Shown: positions 36,693 through 46,028 of the stretch, piece by piece
How positions within the stretch are numbered: position 1 is the stretch's first letter
Layout of the letters: each line of letters starts with the position of its first letter
Origin: Nocardioides mangrovicus
GTDB taxonomy: Bacteria > Actinomycetota > Actinomycetes > Propionibacteriales > Nocardioidaceae
DNA length: 64,000 nt
Reading direction: 5' to 3'
Assembly (NCBI RefSeq): GCF_003674065.1
Contig: NZ_RDBE01000006.1
Span: 62,001 to 126,000, forward strand
Position numbers and translations under genes: made by a program
Notes under the pieces: model-generated
Told to the model about the DNA's origin: nothing
Databases searched by the model: none
Seen by the model: only the letters and a program-made list of their open reading frames with translations

Positions 36693-38472
36693 AGCCCTGG
36701 GCTCCTCTCGGGTTGGCGGCGGCCGACAGCAGGCCCGTCGCGGGGTCGCGCGAGACCGACGACAGCCGGCCCAGCGACCAGTCGCCCGCGCGGGTCACGA
36801 CGTGCCCGCGGCGCTCCAGCCCGCCGATGACCTGCTCCCCCAGCCGGTCCTCCACCACCGCACCGCCCGGCGTCCAGTGCCGGGGCCAGAACGAGCCCGG
36901 CATCGAGGTGGTGTGCAGCGCCGGGGCGTCGACGGCCTGCTGCGGGGTGTAGCCACCGACGATCGTGCGCAGCAGGTAGAGCAGCTGCCACTGGTCCTGC
37001 TGGTCGCCTCCGGGCGTGCCCAGCGCGCTCACCGGCACCCCGTCGCGCAGCAGCAGCGTCGGGGTCAGCGTGGTGCGGGGACGGCGACCCGGGCGCAGTG
37101 CGGAGGGCGAGCTCTCCTCCAGCCAGGTCATCTGCAGCCGCGTGCCGAGGCAGAAGCCCAGCTCGGGCACCGTCGGGGACGACTGGAGCCAGCCACCCGA
37201 CGGCGTCGCGGAGACCAGGTTGCCCCACCGGTCGACGACGTCGATGTGGCAGGTGTCGCCGCGGGTACGACCCGAGGCCTCGACGGTCGGCTCGCCGGTC
37301 CCGGCACCGGTCCCGGTGCTCTCGGCGTCGGTGCGCAGCGGCGGGCGGAAGGGCTCGGCGCCACCCACCTCACCGGGCCGGAACTCGTGCGAGGCCTCCT
37401 CGCCGATCAGCGAGCGCCGGGCCGCGGTGTACTCCTCGCCCAGCAGCACGTCGAGTGGCACCTCACCCCCACCGTCGCCGTAGTAGGCGTCGCGGTCGGC
37501 CAGCGCCAGCTTCAGGCTCTCCAGCACCCGGTGGGCGCCGGCCTCGGTGGCCGGGTCGACCTCGTCGGGGGCGAAGCCCTCGAGCAGGGCGAGGGCCTGC
37601 AGCAGCACCGGCCCCTGGCCCCACGGTCCGGTCTTGGCCACCGTCACGCCGTGGAAGTCGCGAGTCACGGCCGGCTCGTAAGAAGCGCTGAACGCCGCCA
37701 TGTCGTGCGCGGTGAGCACGCCGGCGTGGTCGGTGCCCGAGGAGTGCCGGTGCGGGGTGCGCACGAAGGCGTCGACCGCCTGCGCCACGAAGCCCGTGCG
37801 CCACTCCTGTCGGGCGGCGTCGATGCGCTGCTCGCGGGAGCCGCCGCCGACGGCGGCCAGGCGCCGCAGCGTGGCGGCGTACGCCGGCAGCCGGATCACC
37901 TCGCCCGCGACCGGGGCACGGCCCTCGGGGTGCCACACCTCGACCGAGGTGGGCCAGTGGCCGGTGAAGAGCTCCTCGACCTGGGCGATGACCGACGCCA
38001 GCCGCGCGGAGGCCGGGTGGCCGTCCTCGGCGTAGGAGATCGCGTAGCCGAGCACGTCGGCCAGCTCCCACGTGCCGTGGTCGCGCAGCAGCATGAGCCA
38101 GGCGTCGACCGCGCCGGGCACGGCGGCGGCCAGCGCACCTGAACCGGGCACCAGGTCGAGCCCCTCGCCGCGGTAGTGCGCGATGGTCGCGGCCGCGGGG
38201 GCGGGGCCCTGGCCGACCAGCACCGTCGGCGTGGGGTCGGCCGCGGTGGAGAACAGCCCGGTGAGGTCGCCGCCGGCGCCGTTGAGGTGCGGCTCGACGA
38301 CGTGCAGCACGAAGGCGCCGGCCACGGCGGCGTCGAAGGCGTTGCCGCCGCGTTCGAGCACCGACTGGGCGCTGGCGCTGGCCAGCCAGTGGGTGGAGGC
38401 GCACATCCCGAACCGGCCGCGCAGGGTCGGCCGCGTCGTGTGCTCGGGCGGCGTCACGAACAGGGCGTTCAT
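36676..38472 (-). CDS. Gamma-glutamyltransferase family protein (no signal peptide)
   Basis: A 598-residue N-terminal-nucleophile hydrolase. The N-terminal region has ERGGNAFDAAVAGAFVLHVV and EPHLNGAGGDL. The nucleophile Thr that would become the N terminus of the small subunit is in TRGDTCHIDVVDRWGNLVSA, and TPGGDQQDQWQLL corresponds to the substrate-binding GGS region. There is no signal peptide, unlike secreted Ggt, so it should act in the cytoplasm on imported gamma-glutamyl peptides. It is embedded between permease and ATPase genes of a peptide importer. Confidence 0.88.
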   Translation of the reverse strand: MNALFVTPPEHTTRPTLRGRFGMCASTHWLASASAQSVLERGGNAFDAAVAGAFVLHVVEPHLNGAGGDLTGLFSTAADPTPTVLVGQGPAPAAATIAHYRGEGLDLVPGSGALAAAVPGAVDAWLMLLRDHGTWELADVLGYAISYAEDGHPASARLASVIAQVEELFTGHWPTSVEVWHPEGRAPVAGEVIRLPAYAATLRRLAAVGGGSREQRIDAARQEWRTGFVAQAVDAFVRTPHRHSSGTDHAGVLTAHDMAAFSASYEPAVTRDFHGVTVAKTGPWGQGPVLLQALALLEGFAPDEVDPATEAGAHRVLESLKLALADRDAYYGDGGGEVPLDVLLGEEYTAARRSLIGEEASHEFRPGEVGGAEPFRPPLRTDAESTGTGAGTGEPTVEASGRTRGDTCHIDVVDRWGNLVSATPSGGWLQSSPTVPELGFCLGTRLQMTWLEESSPSALRPGRRPRTTLTPTLLLRDGVPVSALGTPGGDQQDQWQLLYLLRTIVGGYTPQQAVDAPALHTTSMPGSFWPRHWTPGGAVVEDRLGEQVIGGLERRGHVVTRAGDWSLGRLSSVSRDPATGLLSAAANPRGAQGYAVGR

Positions 38473-39347
38473 CGCTGGGCGTTCGGGTCGAGGGCGTCGC
38501 GCAGTGCGTCGCCGAACAGGTTGAAGGCCAAGCAGATGACCGCGATGGTCACGCCGGGGAACACCGCGGCCGTCGGCGCTCGGAAGATGTACTGCTGGGC
38601 GTCGGCCAGCATGATGCCCAGGCTCGGCGTGGGCGGCTGGATGCCGAGCCCGAGGAAGGAGAGCAGTGCCTCGCCGATGACCGCCACCGGCATCACCACC
38701 GTGGCCTGCACGATGATCGCCGAGGCGGCGTTGGGCAGGATGTGCTGGGCCAGGATGCGTGGCCCGGAGGCGTCGAGGCTGCGCGCGGCGAGCACGAACT
38801 CCAGCTCCTTGTGGCGCAGCGTCTCGGCGCGGACCACGCGGATCATGGTGGGCACCTGGGCGATGCCGAGGGCGATGGCCGCGTTGGTGAGGCTGGCGCC
38901 GGTGATGGCGGCCAGCCCGACGGCGATGATGAGGAACGGGAACGCCAGCGTCAGGTCGGTCAGCCGCGAGACCACAGCGTCGCAGCCGCGCCAGTACCCG
39001 GCCACCAGGCCCAGCGGCGTGCCGACGACGACGGCCAGCAGCACCGAGAGCAGCCCCACCAGCAGCGAGGCGCGGGTGCCGTAGATCAGCCGGCTGAGGA
39101 CGTCGCGACCCAGGTCGTCGGTGCCGAGCGCGTAGCCGACGGTGAAGGGCCGCTGAAAGGGGGCGTCGAAGTGCACGGTGGTGGGCGAGTACGGCGCGAG
39201 CAGCGGCGCGAAGATCGCGACGAGCACCACCACGAGCAGCAACCCGCCGCCCACGAGGCCCAGCGGGTTGCGCGCCAGCTGGCGCAGCACCCGGCCGCGC
39301 TCGCGGCCCAGGTCCACCGCGGCGGTGTCGGTGACGGCCTGGCTCAT
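38469..39347 (-). CDS. Peptide ABC transporter permease, DppC type
   Basis: A 292-residue permease. N-terminal LARNPLGLVGGGLLL leads into the first membrane span, FTVGYALGTDDLGRDVLSRL is the DppC signature region, and the EAA loop is seen at VLAARSLDASGPRILAQHIL. About six membrane segments. ATG 39347 overlaps the DppB-type permease stop (ATGA), and its own end overlaps the gamma-glutamyltransferase start. Confidence 0.92.
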   Translation of the reverse strand: MSQAVTDTAAVDLGRERGRVLRQLARNPLGLVGGGLLLVVVLVAIFAPLLAPYSPTTVHFDAPFQRPFTVGYALGTDDLGRDVLSRLIYGTRASLLVGLLSVLLAVVVGTPLGLVAGYWRGCDAVVSRLTDLTLAFPFLIIAVGLAAITGASLTNAAIALGIAQVPTMIRVVRAETLRHKELEFVLAARSLDASGPRILAQHILPNAASAIIVQATVVMPVAVIGEALLSFLGLGIQPPTPSLGIMLADAQQYIFRAPTAAVFPGVTIAVICLAFNLFGDALRDALDPNAQR

Positions 39348-40300
39348 GAGGTCCTCCCTCCCACGCGGATGCGCGGGTTGATCAGTGAGTAGACGAGGTC
39401 GACCACGAGGTTGATGACGATGTAGGCCACCGTCACCACCAGCACGACGGCCTCGATGACCGGATAGTCGCGGGTGAACACCGAGTCGAGGGTGAGCTTG
39501 CCGAACCCGGGCAGCCCGAAGATCCGCTCGGTGACCACGGCGCCCGAGATCAGGCCGCCCAGCTGCAGGCCGACGATGGTGACCACCACGATCATCGAGT
39601 TGCGCAGCGCGAAGCCGGTCAGCACCTTCGAGCGCGGCAGCCCCTTGGCGCGGGCGGTGCGCACGTAGTCGGTGGTGAGGGTGGCGATCATCGAGGCCCG
39701 GGTCTGGCGCATCACCACGGCGGCCAGCGCCGTGCCGAGCACGGCCGCGGGCATCACCAGGTAGTAGATCCCCCGCAGCGGGTCGTCGGTGAGCGGCACG
39801 TAGCCCGAGGCGGGGAACCAGTGCAGGCCGACGGCCAGGTAGAGGATCGCGAGGATGCCGAGCCAGAAGCTGGGCACCGACAGCCCCACCAGGGCCGCCA
39901 GGTTGGCCACCCACTCCGGCCAGCGGCCGCGCCACACGGCCGCCGCCGTGCCGGCGCCGATGCCGACCACGACGGCGATGAGCACCGCGAACAGCGAGAG
40001 CCACAGCGTCACCGGCAAGGTGGCCTTGATGAGGTCGATCACCGGCTGCCCGGTGCGCACCGAGGTGCCCAGATCACCGTGCAGCAGGTTGCCCACGAAC
40101 TTCAGGTACTGCACCGGCAGCGGGTCGTCGAGCCCGAGCCGGGCGCGGATGGCGGCGACGGCGGCTGGGTCGGCGTCCTCGCCGGCCAGCGCCCGCGCGG
40201 GGTCGCCGGGCAGCGCCCGGACGCCGGCGAAGACGACCATCGAGGCGAGCACCAAGGTGACCAGCGACTGCAGCAGCCGCACCAGCAGGTAACGGGCCAT
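39344..40300 (-). CDS. Peptide ABC transporter permease, DppB type
   Basis: A 318-residue permease starting MARYLLVRLLQSLVTLVLAS, as DppB/GsiC proteins do. RALPGDPARALAGEDADP and the EAA-type stretch YVRTARAKGLPRSKVLTGFA confirm the family; GAVVTERIFGLPGFGKL is near the C terminus. ATG 40300 is 2 bp downstream of the binding-protein stop. Confidence 0.93.
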   Translation of the reverse strand: MARYLLVRLLQSLVTLVLASMVVFAGVRALPGDPARALAGEDADPAAVAAIRARLGLDDPLPVQYLKFVGNLLHGDLGTSVRTGQPVIDLIKATLPVTLWLSLFAVLIAVVVGIGAGTAAAVWRGRWPEWVANLAALVGLSVPSFWLGILAILYLAVGLHWFPASGYVPLTDDPLRGIYYLVMPAAVLGTALAAVVMRQTRASMIATLTTDYVRTARAKGLPRSKVLTGFALRNSMIVVVTIVGLQLGGLISGAVVTERIFGLPGFGKLTLDSVFTRDYPVIEAVVLVVTVAYIVINLVVDLVYSLINPRIRVGGRTS

Positions 40301-40302
40301 GG

Positions 40303-41943
40303 TCAGTGCGCTCCCTTCACGAAGGCCGCCGTGCCCAGCCGCACCACGCCGTCGGCGTAGGCGGAGATGCCGGTGACGTCGGTCGAGTACGCGGTGAGGT
40401 TGCGCTGGCGGTAGAGGTAGACGATCGGGTCGTCCTGCTGCACCGCCGTCACCGCCTGGCCATAGGTGGCGCCGCGCTGCACCGGGTCGGTCTGCTGCGC
40501 CGCCTGCGCCAGCAGCGCGTCGACCTCCTTGTTGCTGTAGCCCGCCACGTTGTTGCCCTGCTCGGTGGCCAGGAACGTGTAGAGGTTGCCGTGGGGGTCG
40601 ATCCGGCCCGACCAGCCCAGCTGCAGCAGGTCGAAGTCGCCACGGTCCTGCTGGTCCAGCAGCGTGGAGTACTCGACCGCCTGGAGCCGCAGGTCGAAGC
40701 CGCCCTTCTTCACCATCGCCTGCAGCGCCTGCCCCAGCCGCAGCGTGTCCGGGGTGTTGGTGAGCGTCATCGTCAGCTTCAGCGGCGTACGCACCCCGGC
40801 CGCGCGCAGCAGCTGCCGAGCGCGCTTCGGGTCGTAGGCCGGGCAGTGGTTGCTGGCCGTGGTGGCGTACTCGGTGTCGGGCGCGACGCCCGAGCAGGCG
40901 GGCTCGGCCCAGTTGTTGAACACCGAGTTCACCAGCGCCGTGCGGTCCACCGAGAGCTCGAAGGCGCGTCGCACCCGGGCGTCGCGCGCCTCGGGGGTGT
41001 CGATCTTGCCCGGCGGCTTGCCCAGGCCGCGGGTGTTGCCGACGTTGAAGGTGACGCCCTGGTAGCCCAGCGAGCCGACCTGCAGCAGCCCGATGCCGGG
41101 CTCGCGCCGCAGCGCGTCGACGTCTTGAGCCGAGACGGTGTCGATCACCTGCACCTGACCCGAGCGCAGGTTCGCCGCCCGGATGTTGGCGTCGGTCATG
41201 ATCCGGTAGGTGATGGTGTCGAGGTGGACGTCCTTGGCATCGTAGTAGCGCGGGTCGCGGCGCACGACGATCTCGGTCTGAGGCACGCGCTTGACGAAGC
41301 GGAAAGGGCCGACGCACGTGGGGTGGTTGCCGAAGTCGTCGCCGTACTTCTTCAGCGCGGCCGGCGACATGATCATGCCGGCGCGGTCGGCCAGCGCGGC
41401 GGTGATCGGCGCGAACGGCGTCTTGTAGTGCAGCACCACGGTGTGGTCGTCGGGAGTGTCGATGCTCTGCACCGGTCCCATCTCCGAGGCCCGCGCGGAG
41501 TCCTTCTTGGTCAGGTCGCGCTGCAGCGTCGTCTTGACGGCCGCGGCGTCGAACTTGGTGCCGTCGGCGAACTCGATCCCCTGGCGCAGCGGGATGGTGA
41601 CCGTGAGCCCGCCGTCGCTCAGCGTGGGCAGCGCCGAGGCGAGCTGGGGCACCAGCTCGGTCTTGGCGTCGAGGTCGTAGAGCTTCTCGCAGATCGAGCT
41701 CATGACGTAGCGGGTGTAGAGCGAGCTGGACGTCGTGGGGTCGAGCACGTCGGGCTCCGCCGAGAGCCCCATCACCAGGTCGCCGCCCTGCTGCACCTGC
41801 CGGCCGCCGGACCCGACGCTGGTCCGGTCGGCGTGCTCGACCGCGGCCGGGCGCGGTTGGACGGCGTAGCAGGCGCCCATCAGCAGCAGGCCCAGCAGGC
41901 ACAACGTCGTGCGGACGACGGGCAGCGTCGGTCGCAGTGTCAC
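40303..41943 (-). CDS. Peptide ABC transporter substrate-binding protein (SBP_bac_5)
   Basis: A 546-residue extracytoplasmic solute-binding protein. The hydrophobic leader ends LLLMGAC, an imperfect lipobox, so it is probably a lipoprotein. The mature protein shows GGDLVMGLSAEPDVLDP and the family tract in IPLRQGIEFADGTKFDAAAV, with VRRAFELSVDRTALVN later. GTG 41943 is chosen because GAGGGG lies about 6 nt upstream and the signal then starts properly; the frame stays open to 42033 but that crosses the operator and promoter. First gene of the operon. Confidence 0.9.
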   Translation of the reverse strand: MTLRPTLPVVRTTLCLLGLLLMGACYAVQPRPAAVEHADRTSVGSGGRQVQQGGDLVMGLSAEPDVLDPTTSSSLYTRYVMSSICEKLYDLDAKTELVPQLASALPTLSDGGLTVTIPLRQGIEFADGTKFDAAAVKTTLQRDLTKKDSARASEMGPVQSIDTPDDHTVVLHYKTPFAPITAALADRAGMIMSPAALKKYGDDFGNHPTCVGPFRFVKRVPQTEIVVRRDPRYYDAKDVHLDTITYRIMTDANIRAANLRSGQVQVIDTVSAQDVDALRREPGIGLLQVGSLGYQGVTFNVGNTRGLGKPPGKIDTPEARDARVRRAFELSVDRTALVNSVFNNWAEPACSGVAPDTEYATTASNHCPAYDPKRARQLLRAAGVRTPLKLTMTLTNTPDTLRLGQALQAMVKKGGFDLRLQAVEYSTLLDQQDRGDFDLLQLGWSGRIDPHGNLYTFLATEQGNNVAGYSNKEVDALLAQAAQQTDPVQRGATYGQAVTAVQQDDPIVYLYRQRNLTAYSTDVTGISAYADGVVRLGTAAFVKGAH

Positions 41944-41974
41944 GGTGGTCCCCTCGAGATCGACTCCAGTGACG

Positions 41975-41996
41975 GTCGGATCGTATACAATCCGAC
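41975..41996. promoter_or_regulatory. Candidate FCD-GntR operator of the peptide operon
   Basis: A 22-bp palindrome: GTCGGAT then (C/T)GTATAC(A/G) then ATCCGAC, imperfect at one symmetric pair only. The core fits TnGTATACnA, the usual FadR/VanR-branch site. It starts at the predicted transcription start of the operon, so bound repressor would block initiation. Confidence 0.7.
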
Positions 41997-42003
41997 GTCG
42001 TCG

Positions 42004-42033
42004 ATCCTGCCCCGCCGACCGCCGAGCCGTCAA
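42004..42033 (-). promoter_or_regulatory. Predicted promoter of the peptide operon
   Basis: On the minus strand TTGACG (42033-42028), 18-bp spacer, CAGGAT (42009-42004). Transcription would begin near 41997, immediately before the palindromic operator. Confidence 0.5.
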
Positions 42034-42048
42034 CGACGTGGTCGATGA

Positions 42049-42099
42049 CGTTCGTGTGACAGCGCCGTTCGTCTGTCAGCGTCGTTCGTGTAATGCCGT
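42049..42099. repeat. Three 17-bp direct repeats upstream of the peptide operon promoter
   Basis: Head-to-tail units at 42049, 42066 and 42083, each beginning CGTTCGT; the first two share CGTTCGT-TG-CAGCG. They lie about 50-100 bp upstream of the predicted start, a position that suits binding of an activator or nucleoid protein. Confidence 0.65.
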
Positions 42100-42108
42100 C
42101 GCCGGGCG

Positions 42109-43173
42109 CTACAGCTGCGAGGCGCGGGTCTCCAGCAGCCGGCGGGTCCGCCGGTCCTTGCGGCGTACCCGCGTGCGCCGGGCGCGGCGCGCGGCCGAGC
42201 GGGCCATGTCGGCCGCGCCGATGAAGCCGGCGTCGGGACCCAGCGCGGCGGCGTGGATGGGCGGCTCGGGCCGGTGGCCACGGCCGGTGAGGTGTCGCGC
42301 GAACGCGCGACGGGTCGGCTCGAGCAGCAGATCACCGGCGGCCGAGACGCCGCCGCCGACGATGATGCAGCTGGGGTCGAACGAGGCGGCCATGCCGGCC
42401 AGGCCGACGCCGAGCCACTCCCCCACGTCGGCGATGAGCTCCAGCGAGAGCGCGTCGCCCGCCCGTGCGGCCTCGGTGATCTGCGGTCCGCTCAACCGCG
42501 CCGGGTCGCCCTCGACCAGGTCGCGCAGGTGGTGGGCGACCGGTGAGTTCTGCGCGATCAGTTGCCGGGCCTCGCGCACCAGGGCGTTGCCGGAGGCGTA
42601 CTGCTCCCAGCAGCCGCGGTTGCCGCACTCACACCGGTGGCCGTCGGGCACCACCTGCACGTGCCCGAACTCCCCGGCCATGCCGTTCGCGCCGCGGAAG
42701 ACGCGGTTGTCCATCACCAGCGCGCCGCCGATGCCGGTGCCGAGCGTCACGCACAGCACGAAGCGGTGACCCACCCCGGCGCCGAACCGGCACTCGGCCA
42801 GGGCCGCGGCGTTGGCGTCGTTGTCGACCACGACCGGCACGCGCACCCGCGCCATCACCCGGTCGCGCAGCGGCTCGCGGCGCCAGTCCAGGTGCGGGGA
42901 GAACATGACGGTCGAGCGGGTGGCGTCGACGAAGCCGGCCGCCCCGATGCCCGCCGCCGCGATCTCGTGGTCCTCGGCGAACTCGCGGATCAGCTCGACG
43001 ATGGTGTCCTCGACCGCTCTCACGTCGTGGCCCAGCGTCGCGCGGCGCTTGACCTCGACCACGTGGCCGAACTGGTCGACGACGCCGGCCAGCACCTTGG
43101 TGCCGCCGATGTCGATGCCGACGGTCAACGGGTCCCACCGGAGCAGCCTCGACCGCAGTGGTTCCTGTGTCAC
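42109..43173 (-). CDS. glk: ROK family glucokinase
   Basis: A sugar kinase of about 354 residues that phosphorylates glucose. It has the ATP site LTVGIDIGGTKVLAGVV, the catalytic Asp in VVVDNDANAAALAECRFG, TLGTGIGGALV, and the ROK zinc motif with E-x-G-H in GEFGHVQV and CECGNRGCWEQYASG. The C terminus is unusually basic (RRARRTRVRRKDRRTRR). GTG 43173 is preferred because TAGCGT lies 7 nt upstream, the same geometry as iolC; GTG 43182 with an AGAGGG site is the alternative and adds three residues. Confidence 0.88.
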   Translation of the reverse strand: MTQEPLRSRLLRWDPLTVGIDIGGTKVLAGVVDQFGHVVEVKRRATLGHDVRAVEDTIVELIREFAEDHEIAAAGIGAAGFVDATRSTVMFSPHLDWRREPLRDRVMARVRVPVVVDNDANAAALAECRFGAGVGHRFVLCVTLGTGIGGALVMDNRVFRGANGMAGEFGHVQVVPDGHRCECGNRGCWEQYASGNALVREARQLIAQNSPVAHHLRDLVEGDPARLSGPQITEAARAGDALSLELIADVGEWLGVGLAGMAASFDPSCIIVGGGVSAAGDLLLEPTRRAFARHLTGRGHRPEPPIHAAALGPDAGFIGAADMARSAARRARRTRVRRKDRRTRRLLETRASQL

Positions 43174-43180
43174 GTGGGCC

Positions 43181-43186
43181 ACGCTA
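43181..43186 (-). promoter_or_regulatory. -10 element of the ROK kinase gene, overlapping the upstream stop codon
   Basis: TAGCGT on the minus strand, 7 nt from GTG 43173. Its TAG is also the stop codon of the Trp-associated membrane protein gene. A possible -35 (ACGACA) lies 18 bp upstream. Confidence 0.45.
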
Positions 43187-43873
43187 GCGATCCCTCTCGC
43201 CCGGTGTCGTCGGATCGTCGCCCTCGTCGATGGCCTTCCACAGCGCCCGGTTGCCGCCCTCGGGGTCGTCGGGGTCGGCGTCGGGGCGGGCGACGGCGCG
43301 AGGCGCGTCGCTCTGGGCGCTCGGTGCGTCGTAGCGGCGGCCCATCGTGGGCCAGGTGCCGACCACCCGCAGCGCGACGAGGGTGTCGATCAGGGCCACC
43401 ACCGCCGCGGCCAGCGCCACCCAGTACCAGGCGGTGAACCCGGTGTGCAGCCGGGCGCCGGCCTTGGTCTGCGAGGCGAAGGCCGAGCGCACGTCGTCGG
43501 CCAGCCCGAAGCCGCCCAGCACGACGTCGACGAGCAGCCCCAGCGCCACCAGCACGACGACCACCGCCGCGACCCGGCGCACCGCGCCGCGGGTGACCAG
43601 GACGACGCCCCAGCCCACCAGCAGCACGTACGCCAGCGGCGCGGCCAGCGCCTCCTTGCCCAGGTCGGAGCCGACCAGGTCGATGCCGGCGTCACGACCC
43701 CCGACGGTCAGCGAGTGCGAGACCCACACCCGGGCGGCCGCGACCGCGAGCAGCACCGCCGAGGCGAGCCCGACCAGCACGACGGGGCCGAAGGTGCGGC
43801 GCCCCACCCGTGCGGATCCCTCGCGTCGCTGCTCGGCGGAGCGGACCGGGGAGGAGGCGTGTGGTGGGGTCAC
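43184..43873 (-). CDS. Trp biosynthesis-associated membrane protein
   Basis: A 229-residue protein with four membrane segments ([71 protein letters not shown]) and a hydrophilic C terminus ending in the family tail [13 protein letters not shown]. The family is named for its steady position between trpE and trpC in actinobacteria; no activity is known. Here it directly follows hisI (GTGA overlap at 43870-43873) with no trpE, and it is about 20 kb from trpC. Confidence 0.85.
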   Translation of the reverse strand: MTPPHASSPVRSAEQRREGSARVGRRTFGPVVLVGLASAVLLAVAAARVWVSHSLTVGGRDAGIDLVGSDLGKEALAAPLAYVLLVGWGVVLVTRGAVRRVAAVVVVLVALGLLVDVVLGGFGLADDVRSAFASQTKAGARLHTGFTAWYWVALAAAVVALIDTLVALRVVGTWPTMGRRYDAPSAQSDAPRAVARPDADPDDPEGGNRALWKAIDEGDDPTTPGERDR

Positions 43874-44223
43874 GAGAGGAGCCCGTCGTCGAAGCAGGTG
43901 CGGGTGCCGGTGTGGCACGCCGGGCCCTCCTGGTCGACGCTGACCAGCACGGCGTCGCCGTCGCAGTCGAGGCGGACCTCCTTGACGTGCTGGCGGTGGC
44001 CGGAGGTCTCGCCCTTGACCCAGTACTCCTGCCGCGAGCGGCTCCAGAACGTGCCGCGACCGGTGGTGAGCGTGCGGTGCAGCGCCTCGTCGTCCATCCA
44101 GCCGAGCATGAGGACCTCGCCGGTGTCGTGCTGCTGCACGATCGCGGCCACCAGGCCGGCCTCGTTGCGCTTGAGGCGCGCGGCGATCGCGGGGTCGAGA
44201 CCGGAGACGGGTGCCGTGGTCAT
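43870..44223 (-). CDS. hisI: Phosphoribosyl-AMP cyclohydrolase
   Basis: A 117-residue histidine biosynthesis enzyme opening the purine ring of PR-AMP. The magnesium-binding DxDxD motif is Asp86-Asp88-Asp90 in [11 protein letters not shown], and the zinc cysteines are Cys103 and Cys110 in CHTGTRTCF. It is the monofunctional type without a HisE domain. ATG 44223 overlaps the stop of the upstream ABC exporter gene (ATGA), so it is cotranscribed with the exporter pair. Confidence 0.95.
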   Translation of the reverse strand: MTTAPVSGLDPAIAARLKRNEAGLVAAIVQQHDTGEVLMLGWMDDEALHRTLTTGRGTFWSRSRQEYWVKGETSGHRQHVKEVRLDCDGDAVLVSVDQEGPACHTGTRTCFDDGLLS

Positions 44224-46028
44224 GGCTCCAGTGTCCCCGGTGCGGGGGCCGGCGCCGACCCTTGGGCCACCCACGAGGCGTGCAGCCGGCCGTAGACGCC
44301 GCCCTGGGCGACCAGGGCCGCGTGCGGCCCGCGCTGGACCACGCGGCCGGCGTCGAAGACGATCACCTCGTCGGCGTTCTCGGCCGTGGTGAGCCGGTGG
44401 GCGATGGTCACCGACGTCCGCCCCGCCATCAGCCGCTCCAGGGCCCGGCCGATGCGCACCTCGAGCTCGGGGTCGACGGCGCTGGTGGCCTCGTCGAGCA
44501 CCAGCAGGTCGGGGTCGGCCAGGTGGGCGCGCACCAGCGCCACCAGCTGCCGCTCCCCCGCGCTCAGCGACTCGCCCCGCTGCCCGACCCGGGTCTGCAG
44601 CCCCTCGGGCAGCCCCTCGAGCCAGTCGGCCAGGCCGAGGTCGGTCACGGCGCGCCGCACGTCGTCGGCGATGGCGCCGAGCCGGCCGTACTGGGCGTTG
44701 GCCAGCAACGTGGAGTCGAAGAGGAACCCCTCCTGCGGCACCATCACCACCCGCCGCCGCAGCGCGTCGAAGCCGACGCTGCGCACGTCGACCCCGCCCA
44801 GGCGCACCGTGCCGGAGCCGGCGTCCATCAACCGGGTGAGCAGCTTGGCGAAGGTGGTCTTGCCCGAGCCGGTCTCGCCCACCACGGCCACGCGGGTGCC
44901 GGGGTCGATGTGCTCGGTGACCTCGCGCAGCACCGGCGGGCCGCCGGGGTAGGCGAACCCCACGTCGTCGAAGTCGACGGCCAGCGCACCGGCGGGCAGG
45001 TCGACGCCCACGGGTCCGGGGTCGGCAAGGTCGGCCGGGGTGTCGAGGATGCCGATGGTGCGCCGCCAGCCGGCGATGGCGTTCTGGGCGTCGGTGAGCA
45101 CCTGCGTGCCGGTCTGCACCGGGCCGACGAACAGGCTGACCAGGAACGCGAAGGCCAGCACCTGTCCGGAGGTGATGTGGTCGCCGAACCCGAGCCAGAT
45201 GCCGATCACCACGACGCCGGCGTTGGCCAGCCCCGAGGAGATGCCGCCGAGGGAGAACGAGACCGCCGTCAGCCCCTGGGCCCGGGTCGAGGCCAGCTGG
45301 TAGGCGTCGATGGACTCATCGATCCGGGCCTGGGTGCGCGACTCGATGGCGTGGGTGCGCACCACCGCCGCGCCCACCACCGGCTCGCTGATCGCCGCCA
45401 GCATCAGGCCGACCTGGCGGCGCACCACGCCGTACGCCGCGGAGAGCCGGCGCTGGAAGTACCGCAGGCTCGAGATCAGCGGCAGGAAGCTCACCCACAC
45501 CCAGACCGTGAGCTGCCAGGAGTAGAACAGCATCACCACGGTGGCGACGATGACCTGCAGCACGCTGACCAGCGCCAGGATGCCGCCGAAGACCAGGAAC
45601 TGGGAGACCTGGTCGACGTCGCTGGTGACGCGGGAAACCATCGCGCCGCGGCGCTCGGTGTTCTGGGTGAGCACCGGCAGCTCGTGCACGTGGCGGAAGG
45701 CCTTCGTGCGCAGCGTGGCCAGCCCGGTCTCGGCGGTGCGGAAGAGCCGGAAGGTCATCAGGTACGACGACACCCCGGTGACCAGGATGGCCACCGCGGC
45801 CACCACCGCCATCCGCCCGGTGAACCCCAGGTCGATGCCGCCGGCCCCGTTGAGACCCTTGTCGAGCGTCTGCTGCACCGCGATCGGCACCACGACGCGT
45901 CCGACGGTGCCCAGCACCGCCAGCGCGAGGGTGCCCTTGAGCCCGTCGCCCAGCTCGGGTGAGAAGTGCAGGCCGCGGCGCAGGGTGGCGAGCGCGCCGA
46001 TCTCCTCGCCGGTGGCGACGGTGGTCAT
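44220..46028 (-). CDS. ABC exporter half-transporter with canonical Walker B
   Basis: A 602-residue protein with an N-terminal six-span membrane domain (about 25-320) and an ATPase domain. Walker A is GETGSGKTT, Walker [13 protein letters not shown] with the catalytic Glu, and H-loop TIAHRLTT; the signature, however, is LSAGERQ instead of LSGGQ. The partner gene upstream has the complementary defects, so the two should form an asymmetric heterodimer. ATG 46028 overlaps the partner stop (ATGA). The substrate is unknown. Confidence 0.9.
   Translation of the reverse strand: MTTVATGEEIGALATLRRGLHFSPELGDGLKGTLALAVLGTVGRVVVPIAVQQTLDKGLNGAGGIDLGFTGRMAVVAAVAILVTGVSSYLMTFRLFRTAETGLATLRTKAFRHVHELPVLTQNTERRGAMVSRVTSDVDQVSQFLVFGGILALVSVLQVIVATVVMLFYSWQLTVWVWVSFLPLISSLRYFQRRLSAAYGVVRRQVGLMLAAISEPVVGAAVVRTHAIESRTQARIDESIDAYQLASTRAQGLTAVSFSLGGISSGLANAGVVVIGIWLGFGDHITSGQVLAFAFLVSLFVGPVQTGTQVLTDAQNAIAGWRRTIGILDTPADLADPGPVGVDLPAGALAVDFDDVGFAYPGGPPVLREVTEHIDPGTRVAVVGETGSGKTTFAKLLTRLMDAGSGTVRLGGVDVRSVGFDALRRRVVMVPQEGFLFDSTLLANAQYGRLGAIADDVRRAVTDLGLADWLEGLPEGLQTRVGQRGESLSAGERQLVALVRAHLADPDLLVLDEATSAVDPELEVRIGRALERLMAGRTSVTIAHRLTTAENADEVIVFDAGRVVQRGPHAALVAQGGVYGRLHASWVAQGSAPAPAPGTLEP

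Noticed and set aside
41944-42033. Extending the peptide-binding protein upstream to 42033
   Set aside because: The extra 30 residues are basic, precede the signal peptide and would be encoded by the predicted promoter and the GTATAC operator.
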